Below the pieces are notes generated by a model. The model saw only the letters and a program-made list of their open reading frames with translations. It searched no databases and was not told where the DNA came from. From JBJXFK01 sp046155505 (GTDB taxonomy: Bacteria > Planctomycetota > Phycisphaerae > UBA1845 > Fen-1342): a stretch of DNA of 23,827 nt. Below, piece by piece: positions 1 through 6,128 of this stretch (position 1 is its first letter; each line of letters starts with the position of its first letter). The stretch spans positions 1 through 23,827 of the forward strand of contig JBJXFK010000258.1 of the NCBI GenBank assembly GCA_046155505.1. Direction: 5' to 3'. A program made the translations under genes and the position numbers.

Positions 1-168
1 ACGCTTCGGCACAAGACCTCCGCTCGCGGTCGCTCGGCAGCAAAGACTCCAAAACGAGCCGCACTGTGTTGTGAATCCGCGGAAGCGCGGATTCGTGGCG
101 GCGCAAGGTCGAAGAGTCGCAAGACAATTCGACCTCCGCGCCGGCGGGTTCGATTCCCGCCACCTCCA
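1..168 (+). ncRNA. ssrA: tmRNA (ssrA), 3' part, truncated by window start
   Basis: The last 23 bases form a T-arm-like hairpin (stem GCGGG/CCCGC, loop TTCGATT, 146-162) followed by the acceptor strand CACCTCC and discriminator A at 168; CCA is not encoded. CACCTCC is the usual 3' acceptor strand of bacterial tmRNA, pairing with a 5' GGGGGTG-like strand that would lie before the window. No tRNA-sized 5' partner exists within the preceding 100 bases, which argues against an ordinary tRNA. Upstream are strong hairpins as expected for the tmRNA pseudoknot region: a perfect 9-bp stem (73-81 with 86-94), and GGTCGAA/TTCGACC (107-113 with 128-134) capped by a GTC-GCAA-GAC tetraloop. The tag reading frame is not recognisable here and probably lies outside. 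tmRNA with SmpB rescues stalled ribosomes and tags the nascent chain for proteolysis. An unrelated structured RNA is possible but less likely. Confidence 0.72.
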
Positions 169-336
169 TAGCCCCACTGCGCGCCCACATTTTCGCAACA
201 AAAGCGCCCATGTGCCGATGCGCCCCGCGCCCTGCGCCCCGCGCCCCCGATTCCTGAACCCCGACCCCTGAACCCTCCCCTCGGCCCCTCGACCCCTCGA
301 CCCGTCGGCCCCTGCTCCGCCGCAGGCGCACGTCTG

Positions 337-448
337 TTCCCCGTTCCCTGTTCCCCGTTTCCCGTTCCCCGTTCCCTGTTCCCCGTTCCCCGTTCCCCGT
401 TCCCTGTTCCCCGTTCCCCGTTCCCTGTTCCCCGTTCCCCGTTCCCCG
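337..448. repeat. heptamer tandem repeat, about 16 copies of TTCCCCG
   Basis: Sixteen consecutive 7-base units run without interruption, mostly TTCCCCG, with TTCCCTG at about every third or fourth unit and one TTTCCCG. The 169-336 stretch before it is also C-rich and quasi-periodic (units like CCCCTGAAC and CCCCTCGAC) and holds no gene that I can support. Because 7 is not a multiple of 3, the array reads as a heptapeptide repeat in any frame, with no minus-strand stop in any frame. It lies between the tmRNA and the broken acyl-carrier-like gene, and seems to have replaced that gene's 3' end. Confidence 0.95.
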
Positions 449-488
449 TTCCCTCTCTCTTCTCCGCGTCTCTGTGCCTCTGTGGTAA

Positions 489-740
489 ATCTTCTCCACC
501 GGGCGGCGCGAGCGGCGTGTCCGGTCGAATCGCATCGTGGGACGTGCCACACGATTCGATCAGCATTCGGCGTGCGTCGTGGAAGCCGCGCATCGACGGA
601 CAACCATCGATCACCAAACGCGACGTGACGAGCACGACGAAGTCCGCGACGGTCATGCAGTGCGTCACTTCATCATCGCGCAGCGAGACATTGAACCGCT
701 GTTCGACGCAAAGCACGACTTCCAGAAAGTCCAGCCCCAT
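489..740 (-). pseudogene. acyl-carrier-like small protein, C-terminus lost into repeat
   Basis: Reading from the ATG at 740 (GTG at 755 is an alternative), the protein starts MGLDFLEVVLCVEQRFNVSL and continues with a helical ACP-like pattern up to a typical TVADFVVLVTSRL segment (residues 30-42). A second block (C47, F53, R57-R58, then IRPDTPL at 71-77) resembles, from memory, a planctomycete family in which an ACP-like fold is followed by a Cys/Phe/Arg motif and a PDTPL motif. The usual phosphopantetheine serine (DSL) is replaced by Phe (LDFLE), so carrier function is doubtful. After about residue 84 the frame enters low-complexity DNA and the heptamer array. There is no stop codon before the window start, so reading continues antisense through the tmRNA. 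I infer a truncated, probably non-functional gene. It lies 40 bases after the toxin gene, in the same frame and orientation. Confidence 0.6.
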
Positions 741-779
741 AGCTGAAGTGTACACAACCGCAACCCGTCGCCCGAACGA

Positions 780-1100
780 TTACTCGCTCGCGACTCGTGA
801 CCTCCAGTAGCCCGGACGACGACTCGTGTGCGCGATCGCTACCACCATTATCAGGTTCGAATAGGATCGATAGACAACTCGATACGGAAAACGGTGAAGC
901 AAGATGGAACGCGTGCCGCACGGGCCGCGCTTCCCCGAAGCGGGATACGCCAAGACCTTTTCGACGGCTGCCGCAAGTGACTCCCGGAATTGACCGCAAG
1001 CGCGTTCGCTCCGCAGTTCATACCACCGCGAAATCGCTCGAGCATCCTCAACCGCGTCGACGAGGTGTACGAGCGGCGGTTTTCCCTTGCCGCGTTCCAA
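780..1100 (-). CDS. ParE/RelE-family toxin of a toxin-antitoxin pair
   Basis: This 106-residue protein has the family pattern of RelE/ParE toxins: an early helix with A..ISRWYELR (residues 20-30), QFRESL (37-42), a central AYPASGKRG (51-59), then beta strands RFPYRVVYR (70-78) and AIAHTSRRPGYW (88-99). Members either cleave mRNA on the ribosome (RelE type) or poison gyrase (ParE type); the sequence alone does not decide which. The start is chosen as TTG at 1100, because an in-frame TGA lies just upstream (1112-1110) and GAGGG stands at Shine-Dalgarno distance. It overlaps the 3' end of the antitoxin gene by 53 bases in another frame, which implies translational coupling. The N-terminus is less conserved than the rest, so the exact start is uncertain. 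Confidence 0.85.
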   Translation of the reverse strand: MERGKGKPPLVHLVDAVEDARAISRWYELRSERACGQFRESLAAAVEKVLAYPASGKRGPCGTRSILLHRFPYRVVYRSYSNLIMVVAIAHTSRRPGYWRSRVASE

Positions 1101-1365
1101 AGATCGCCCTCATCGCGTCATCGTGTGAATAGGTCTTCGCCTTGCCGGCCTCGAACGCCGTGACGCGCCGCTCAATCTCGGCGTCCCAGTCAGCGGCGAT
1201 CTCTGCCGGAGCTGCTCCGTCGCCGACACTGTCCAGCAAAATCGCGCCGAGCGCGTGCCGCTCGTCCATTTGCAAATTCAAACCGTCACGAAGCAGGCGG
1301 CGAAACGAGGGCGAATCGCTGGCTGTCTTCGCGCGCTTGCGGGGTTTATTCGCGGCTTTTTGCAT
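1048..1365 (-). CDS. antitoxin, addiction-module component family (PF09720-like)
   Basis: A 105-residue protein starting at ATG 1365. A basic N-terminal tail (QKAANKPRKRAKTA) is followed by a helical region with the pattern MDERHALGAILLDSV (residues about 34-48), AADWDAEIERRVTAFEAG and YSHDDAMRAIFG. That matches the small putative addiction-module proteins that pair with ParE/RelE toxins (L..R..LA..LL.S, then W..EI.RR...). It would bind and neutralise the toxin encoded directly downstream, and such complexes normally repress their own promoter. The ribosome binding site is weak (CGGGAT close to the start). A longer reading frame to 1590 exists but its translation lacks family character, so I reject it. 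Order antitoxin then toxin with an overlap is the usual arrangement. Confidence 0.85.
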   Translation of the reverse strand: MQKAANKPRKRAKTASDSPSFRRLLRDGLNLQMDERHALGAILLDSVGDGAAPAEIAADWDAEIERRVTAFEAGKAKTYSHDDAMRAIFGTRQGKTAARTPRRRG

Positions 1366-1564
1366 ATCCCGATCATACCGCGAATGTTGAGAGGGTAACA
1401 CTCTTCGAATCGACGGAAATCGGCGGATGTCGTGCATGGTGGCGTGCCGAGACCCGGACTCCTTAGTTGCCCCCCGCCCGCTGGGTAGCCGCGCCGTCGT
1501 GCGGCAGGTCACACACGAACCAGTCGCCCCAAGAACGCCGCCGCAACAACTCGCCGGAAAATTC

Positions 1565-1593
1565 TTGACTCGAACGGCCGCACGCGCCATAAT
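1565..1593 (+). promoter_or_regulatory. sigma70-type promoter of the arsR-SRPBCC operon
   Basis: TTGACT (1565-1570) is followed after exactly 17 bases by CATAAT (1588-1593). This is a near-consensus -35/-10 pair. The expected transcription start is around 1600, inside the palindrome and only about 8 bases before the ATG at 1608. The transcript would therefore be leaderless or nearly so, consistent with the absence of a Shine-Dalgarno sequence upstream of arsR. Confidence 0.7.
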
Positions 1594-1594
1594 A

Positions 1595-1608
1595 TAACCA
1601 ATTGGTTA
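1595..1608. promoter_or_regulatory. perfect 14-bp palindrome, probable ArsR operator
   Basis: TAACCAATTGGTTA is a perfect dyad lying between the -10 box and the start codon; its last base is the A of the ATG. ArsR-family dimers bind such short inverted repeats. A bound dimer here would cover the transcription and translation start, so autorepression is the straightforward inference. Confidence 0.7.
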
Positions 1609-1958
1609 TGAACAGCAACCGCCGACTCGACAGCCTATTCCATGCCGTCGCCGACACCACGCGGCGAGACATGCTCGTCACGCTCGCCCGCGGCGAGTGT
1701 GCCGTGATGCAGCTCGCCGAGCGCTACGACATGTCGCAACCCGCCGTGACCAAGCATTTGAACGTGCTCGAGCACGCGGGCCTGATCGTCCGCGAGCAGC
1801 GCGGGCGGCAGCGTATTTGTCGCATCGTGCCCGACCGCCTCGCCGCCGGCAGCGCGTGGATCGCCAGGGTGCGCGAGTACTGGAGCGAACGGCTGGACGC
1901 CTTGCAAGAATTTCTCGACGAAAGCGAGCCGACCACCAGAGGAGATCGCAAGAAATGA
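1608..1958 (+). CDS. ArsR-family winged-helix transcriptional repressor
   Basis: A 116-residue protein with a winged helix-turn-helix over residues 5-85: LFHAVADTTRRDMLVTLARG (helix 1-2), MQLAERYDMSQPAVTKHLNV (recognition helix) and LEHAGLIVREQRGRQR (wing). The metal-binding ELCVCDL motif of classic arsenic sensors is absent, so it belongs to the branch of ArsR proteins paired with SRPBCC proteins. These usually respond to unknown small molecules. ATG at 1608 is preferred over the in-frame TTG at 1602, which sits inside the operator. Its stop codon overlaps the start of the SRPBCC gene (ATGA at 1955-1958), so the two are translationally coupled. It probably represses its own operon through the palindrome at 1595-1608. 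Confidence 0.93.
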   Translation: MNSNRRLDSLFHAVADTTRRDMLVTLARGECAVMQLAERYDMSQPAVTKHLNVLEHAGLIVREQRGRQRICRIVPDRLAAGSAWIARVREYWSERLDALQEFLDESEPTTRGDRKK

Positions 1959-2458
1959 GTACCACGACGAGCACCACCAAGAGCATCGATCACGTCAACG
2001 GCGTCGACACCACCAACACGCCCGAAACATCCTGCGTTGTGCGGCGCACGTTTCGAGCGACGCCCGCCGCAGTATTTCACGCCTGGACCGACCCGGCATT
2101 TGCAACCCGCTGGGCTTGGGGCAGTAAGCACGAGACGGTCAGCGTGTCGATCGACTGCCGCGTCGGCGGCGTCTGGAAGCACGAGATTCAAACACGCGGC
2201 GGCGGCGAAACCTGGTCGTTCGAGGGCCACTTCCGCGAGGTCGTTCCGGGCAAGCGGCTCGTTCACACGTTTTTCTGGCGCAGCGGCAAGGGCGAGGTCG
2301 AGGGCCCGTCGCTCGTGACAATCGACTTCAACGCCGTCGCCGCCGGTACGGAAGTCGTCATCACGCACGTCGGCCTGCCACTCGCGAAGCGACAGAGCAC
2401 GAACGACGGCTGGATCGATGTCGCTGCGTGCGTCGAGCGCAGCATGCAGGGCGAGTAA
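1955..2458 (+). CDS. SRPBCC / AHSA1-family protein
   Basis: A 167-residue protein of the START/Bet v1-like superfamily. After about 28 residues of low-complexity Thr/Ser-rich tail come the family landmarks: VVRRTFRATPAAVFHAWTDP (N-terminal strand and helix), ATRWAW, DCRVGGVWKHEI, FEGHFREVVPGKRLVHTFFW, TEVVITHVGLP and a C-terminal helix starting near NDGWIDVAA. These proteins form a hydrophobic pocket; AHSA1-like bacterial members are mostly uncharacterised, and no substrate can be assigned. ArsR-SRPBCC pairs are common in bacteria and the two are likely co-regulated. A Shine-Dalgarno GGAG lies at 1940-1943. The first 25 residues may be a non-conserved extension. Confidence 0.9.
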   Translation: MSTTTSTTKSIDHVNGVDTTNTPETSCVVRRTFRATPAAVFHAWTDPAFATRWAWGSKHETVSVSIDCRVGGVWKHEIQTRGGGETWSFEGHFREVVPGKRLVHTFFWRSGKGEVEGPSLVTIDFNAVAAGTEVVITHVGLPLAKRQSTNDGWIDVAACVERSMQGE

Positions 2459-2609
2459 TTCGCTCAGCGGGGGCAACGCGAGTGAACGGACCGGCTGGAG
2501 GCGGTGGAGCGGGTGGAGCGGGCATCATGTCCGCCCGCTCGCCCGGTTCGCATTCGAGCTGCCCATTTGTCGCCGCCGCGAAAACACATCGCTGACGCAG
2601 CCTGCGGTC

Positions 2610-2775
2610 GGCGATGTCGATGGTGATTGCGACGTTGAGCTGACCGACCTCGCGACGCTGCTTGGCCAACTCTTGCCAGCCAAGCGGCGCTGCGCGAACC
2701 GACGGCGACATGGACGGGGATCAGAATGTGGACCTGACGACTCTGAGCATCGTGCTCGCGAGTTTCGGCAACTGA
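2610..2775 (+). pseudogene. dockerin-like C-terminal domain, frameshifted remnant
   Basis: Two calcium-loop repeats are split between frames. From 2610 one frame reads GDVDGDCDVELTDLATLL. The next frame then reads PSGAARTDGDMDGDQNVDLT, followed by LSIVLASFGN and a TGA at 2773-2775. Removing one G near 2664 joins them into a typical two-repeat domain, very like the intact C-terminus of the amylase at 19359. No catalytic domain is recognisable upstream (2459-2609), so this is a leftover tail of a secreted protein gene. I see no other gene in 2459-2820. Confidence 0.75.
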
Positions 2776-2820
2776 CGCGTGCGTCGTCGGTATCATTCAT
2801 CGAGCGAGAGGTGCGGCTCG

Positions 2821-3177
2821 ATGATCTCTTCCCGAACCCCCGACGGCTATCCCGGCACGTGCCCCATTTGTCGCAACGAAGTCACCGTCACGCCCGACGA
2901 GCCGCTCGGCGATGCACCTTGCCCGGCGTGCGGCGTGCTGCTGTTTCCGATTCGCGGCGATCGGGCGGCGTTTCTGTTCGTAGCCGACGAATTGTCCGGC
3001 GAGTTTCGCCAGAAATTGTTGCGCTGGACCGAGCTCGTCCGCGACGCCGATTCGCTCGGCAAAGTTGAGCTGGTGATGGAGTTCGAAGAGACGTTCGAGT
3101 TGAACGTCCCAGACGAGGTCGTGAACAATATCCACACGCTCGACGATTTTCTGCGCTGGTTGTGGGATCAAATTTGA
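2821..3177 (+). CDS. zinc-ribbon protein fused to acyl-carrier-like domain
   Basis: A 118-residue protein. Residues 14-37 hold two CxxC knuckles (CPIC and CPAC) about 20 residues apart, a zinc-ribbon layout. Residues about 60-118 look like an acyl carrier protein: DADSLGKVELVMEFEETFEL (with the DSL that would carry phosphopantetheine), VPDEVVNNIHTLDDFLRWLW. The start at 2821 is supported by GAGAGG about 10 bases upstream; an earlier in-frame GTG at 2779 is less likely. No acyl-transfer or synthase gene sits nearby, so the carrier's partner is unknown. Similar ACP-like small proteins are frequent in planctomycetes (recollection). Whether the serine is modified cannot be told from sequence. Confidence 0.8.
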   Translation: MISSRTPDGYPGTCPICRNEVTVTPDEPLGDAPCPACGVLLFPIRGDRAAFLFVADELSGEFRQKLLRWTELVRDADSLGKVELVMEFEETFELNVPDEVVNNIHTLDDFLRWLWDQI

Positions 3178-3275
3178 CCCCTCGATGGTTCTGTCTTGCA
3201 GGGCCGAAACGCCGGCGGTCGCCGAATTTGTGTTGTACACGGCTATGACGGTGGGTAGGCTTAACCGATGTAGCC

Positions 3276-3716
3276 ATGAGTATGTCACGCATACACACTC
3301 GCCTGATGCAGCTTTTCTCGGTCGCGGCGGCCCTTGTGATGGCCTGCCCGGTCGGAGCGATGTGCCGTTTGTGCGCGGCCTGCGGCGATTCGTCATGCTG
3401 TGCGAACCTTGATGCACCGCCCGACGACGCGGGCCAATCAGCTCGCTGCGAATCCTGCTGCAACGATGAATCGATTGCGGGCGTGTCGAATCAGTCGCCC
3501 CGGCACGAGCCTGCCGAACCGACCGCTCCCGTCCACAACTCGAAAAAGTGCGATTGCCCGATCGCCTACTGCGGCGGCAAGGCTCCCCCAGCCGCGCTCG
3601 TCAGCGTTCCCGCGCCCGTCGTGTTTTCCAGCGCGATCGAGCACCTTCACGCCAGCAACGACTCCATGCCCGCTCGCCTGAGCGACGATTCCCTCGATCG
3701 CCCGCCGCGCGTCTGA
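3276..3716 (+). CDS. cysteine-rich exported protein of unknown function
   Basis: A 146-residue protein with a basic N-region and hydrophobic core (LMQLFSVAAALVMA, residues 10-23), i.e. a signal peptide; VMAC at 21-24 could be a weak lipobox. Twelve cysteines follow, clustered at C24, C30, C33, C36, C41-C42, C58, C61-C62, C92, C94 and C99. The tail after about residue 103 is Ala/Pro-rich and cysteine-free. The clustering suggests metal binding or multiple disulfides outside the cytoplasm. It ends 86 bases before the exporter operon in the same direction, so it may be functionally linked with it, but I recognise no named family. ATG at 3282 is an alternative start. Confidence 0.65.
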   Translation: MSMSRIHTRLMQLFSVAAALVMACPVGAMCRLCAACGDSSCCANLDAPPDDAGQSARCESCCNDESIAGVSNQSPRHEPAEPTAPVHNSKKCDCPIAYCGGKAPPAALVSVPAPVVFSSAIEHLHASNDSMPARLSDDSLDRPPRV

Positions 3717-3802
3717 CCGCCGCGCAGGTCTCGCGTTGTCGCCCGCGCCGCTCGCCGTGCCGCGGGCGCACTCGTGTTATTCACCATCGAGGGCTTTAGA
3801 TC

Positions 3803-5434
3803 ATGGAATCGGGCCTGATTCGACTGCGCGCACCGCGCCCGCCCGCCGCCGCGGACGCGGACGCCAGCGCCGCGCAAGAAGTGCCGCACCCGCGCCGCCG
3901 CTGGGTCGCGCGAATACTCGTACCGACCGTCATCCTGGCCGCGTACGCCGGCCTCATGCTCTATCTCGCCGCCGGTTCGCTGATTCCCGCGACAGCGGTC
4001 GAGGTCGTGCCGGTGATTCAGAAAGTCGGCAACGAGAGCGCCGCCGCCGGAACCGTCGCCTTTCAGGCGCCGGGCTGGATCGAGCCGGAACCTGGCGCGA
4101 TCGGCGTCGCGTCCCTGACCGACGGCATCGTTGAAACCGTGCGTGTCTTGCCGGGGCAGGCGGTGAAGGCCGGCGACGTGATTGCGACGCTGATCGACCT
4201 CGACGCGCGGCTGACGCTGCGCAATGCCGAGGCAGAGTTGACCGTCGCCGAGGCGCGGAGCGCGACGGCACGCGCGGCCCTGCGCGAGGCCGAGCAGAAC
4301 TGGCAACATCCGATTGAGCTGCAACGCCGCGTCGAATCGGCGCAAGCACAACTCGACGAACGCCGCGCCGATCTGGCCCGCTGGCCGGCGGAGTTGCAGC
4401 GTGAAGAGGCGCAGGCGGCGTATTTGCAGGCCGAATACGAGCGCATCGTGCGGCTCGCCAATCTCGGACAAGCGAGCGAAATCGAGTTGGTGCAGGCGCG
4501 GCAAGCGCACCTCGCGCAACAGGCGTCGGCCGAATCCGAACGCCGCCGCGAGGCCGTCTTGACGGCGCAAATGCGTGCGCTCGAGGCAGAAGTGCGGGCG
4601 GCGACGCGGCAACTGGAGCTTCGAATCGCCGACAAACGGGCCGTCGATACGACCAAGGCGATGCTGGCCGAAGCCGAGGGCGCGGCAGCTTCGGCCGCGA
4701 CGCGACGCGACGAGGCGGCGCTGCGACTCGAACGCACCATCGTGAAATCGCCGAGTGACGGCGTCGTGCTGACGCGCCTGGTCGAGCCGGGGGCGAAGCT
4801 GATGCTGCTCATGGACGAACCGCGCTCGTCGATGGTCGCACGGCTATACGATCCAAGCCGGCTGCGCGTGCGCGTCGACATTCCGCTGGCCGAAGTGGCG
4901 CGTGTCTCCATCGGCCAGCGCTGCGAGGTGATCTCCGACGTGCTGCCCGATCGCACGTTCGCGGGCGTCGTCGCGCGCGTGCTGCACGAAGCCGACGTGC
5001 AGAAAAACACGCTCGCGGTGCATGTGACGCTCGACGCGCCGTCCGCCGAGCTGCGTCCCGAAATGCTGGCCAAGGTGAGATTCGTCGCCGCCGCGCAGGC
5101 GGGCGGCGGGGCAACCGCATCGAACGGCAGCGGAAGCCAAAACGTCCTTGTCCCGGCGAATGCAATCGTCGAGCGCGACGGTCGGTCGATCGTGTGGGTC
5201 GCCGACCAGCCGAGCGGAACCGCGCGCAGCGTCGTCGTCACACGCGGCGCAGCGAGCAACGGCCACGCACTCATTACCAGTGGCCTGCAACTCGGCGATC
5301 GCGTGATCGTCAATGCCCCGCCCAATTTGAAAAACGGCGATCGCGTCACGGCTCGCGAAGCCGGAGCTGAGCAAGCAGCCGAACCCAGCGCAAACCCAGC
5401 ATCCGCGCGAGGAGCCGATCATGGCACTCATTGA
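3803..5434 (+). CDS. HlyD-family periplasmic adaptor (membrane fusion protein)
   Basis: A 543-residue adaptor with one N-terminal membrane helix (about 36-58, VARILVPTVILAAYAGLMLY). The first lipoyl half-motif follows (DGIVETVRVLPGQAVKAGD, 107-125), then a long Ala/Glu/Arg-rich coiled-coil hairpin (about 138-305), the second lipoyl half (IVKSPSDGVVLTRLVEPGAK), and beta-barrel and membrane-proximal domains. In MacA/DevB-type systems this subunit links an inner-membrane ABC transporter to an outer-membrane channel; no TolC-like gene is in this window. CGAGGG about 10 bases before the ATG supports the start. The reading frame overlaps the ATPase gene by 14 bases, and the four genes 3803-8462 are clearly one operon. 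Substrate unknown. Confidence 0.92.
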   Translation: MESGLIRLRAPRPPAAADADASAAQEVPHPRRRWVARILVPTVILAAYAGLMLYLAAGSLIPATAVEVVPVIQKVGNESAAAGTVAFQAPGWIEPEPGAIGVASLTDGIVETVRVLPGQAVKAGDVIATLIDLDARLTLRNAEAELTVAEARSATARAALREAEQNWQHPIELQRRVESAQAQLDERRADLARWPAELQREEAQAAYLQAEYERIVRLANLGQASEIELVQARQAHLAQQASAESERRREAVLTAQMRALEAEVRAATRQLELRIADKRAVDTTKAMLAEAEGAAASAATRRDEAALRLERTIVKSPSDGVVLTRLVEPGAKLMLLMDEPRSSMVARLYDPSRLRVRVDIPLAEVARVSIGQRCEVISDVLPDRTFAGVVARVLHEADVQKNTLAVHVTLDAPSAELRPEMLAKVRFVAAAQAGGGATASNGSGSQNVLVPANAIVERDGRSIVWVADQPSGTARSVVVTRGAASNGHALITSGLQLGDRVIVNAPPNLKNGDRVTAREAGAEQAAEPSANPASARGADHGTH

Positions 5435-6128
5435 ATGCCGACAACTCACGCGCACCTATCGCAAGGGCGCGAGCGAAATCACGCCGCTGGCATCGCTCGA
5501 TCTCGACATCGAGCGCAGCGAGTTCGTGGCGCTGATGGGTCCGTCGGGCAGCGGCAAAACCACGCTGCTCAACCTGATCGCGGGTATCGACAGCCCGACC
5601 GCCGGTTCGTTGAAGATCGACGGTCGAGAGCTTGCGAGCATGGGCCGATCGCAACTCGCGCAGTGGCGCGGCGAGCACGTCGGTTACATCTTCCAGCTCT
5701 ACAACCTCGTGCCGACGCTTACCGCTTATGAAAACGTCGAACTGCCGCTGCTGCTGCGACGCATGTCGCGCGCCGAGCGGCACAATACGGTCAGCGTCGC
5801 GCTGGAGCTGACAGGAATCTCCGATCGGCACGATCACTTCCCCAGGCAACTCTCCGGCGGGCAGGAGCAGCGCGTCGCCATCGCGCGTGCCATCGTCAGC
5901 GATCCGGAAATTCTCGTCGCCGACGAACCGACCGGCGACCTCGACGCCGAAAACGCCGCCGCCGTGATGGAACTGCTGCGCCGGCTCAATCGCGAAGCGG
6001 GCAAGACCATCGTCATGGTCACGCACGATGCGCACTGCGCCGCGAATGCCGGCAAAACGCTGCATCTGGAAAAAGGCCGGCTCATCGAGCAGAAATCGCA
6101 GCGCCGCGCGGCGGAGGTGCCGGCATGA
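5421..6128 (+). CDS. ABC transporter ATP-binding protein, MacB/LolD/DevA type
   Basis: A 235-residue single ABC domain. Walker A GPSGSGKT (40-47), Q-loop YIFQLYNLVP (Q92), signature LSGGQEQR (144-151), Walker B ILVADEP (164-170, catalytic E169), D-loop GDLD and switch His202 are all present. It closely fits the LolD/MacB subgroup that drives FtsX-type permeases by mechanotransmission rather than by transport through the membrane. It starts inside the end of the adaptor gene and its stop overlaps the start of the first permease (ATGA at 6125-6128), so expression of adaptor, ATPase and permease is coupled. Confidence 0.95.
   Translation: MALIECRQLTRTYRKGASEITPLASLDLDIERSEFVALMGPSGSGKTTLLNLIAGIDSPTAGSLKIDGRELASMGRSQLAQWRGEHVGYIFQLYNLVPTLTAYENVELPLLLRRMSRAERHNTVSVALELTGISDRHDHFPRQLSGGQEQRVAIARAIVSDPEILVADEPTGDLDAENAAAVMELLRRLNREAGKTIVMVTHDAHCAANAGKTLHLEKGRLIEQKSQRRAAEVPA

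Noticed and set aside
71..271. Open reading frame of 66 codons overlapping the tmRNA
   Set aside because: It crosses the tmRNA 3' end and C-rich low-complexity DNA, and its translation has no protein-like pattern.
337..448. CRISPR array
   Set aside because: The units are 7 bases with no spacers; it is a simple tandem repeat.
517..810. Plus-strand reading frame of 97 codons
   Set aside because: It is a shadow of the minus-strand ACP-like gene, which has clear family features; the plus translation is Ser/Thr/Arg-rich noise.
3185..3412. Plus-strand frame of 75 codons before and inside the Cys-rich gene
   Set aside because: It overlaps the start of the better-supported signal-peptide protein in another frame and has no signal or motif.
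3647..4612. Minus-strand frame of 321 codons opposite the HlyD-type adaptor
   Set aside because: Arg/Leu-rich shadow; the plus strand encodes a full adaptor with lipoyl and coiled-coil domains.
4063..5349. Minus-strand frame of 428 codons opposite the adaptor
   Set aside because: Ser/Ala/Arg-rich antisense translation without motifs.
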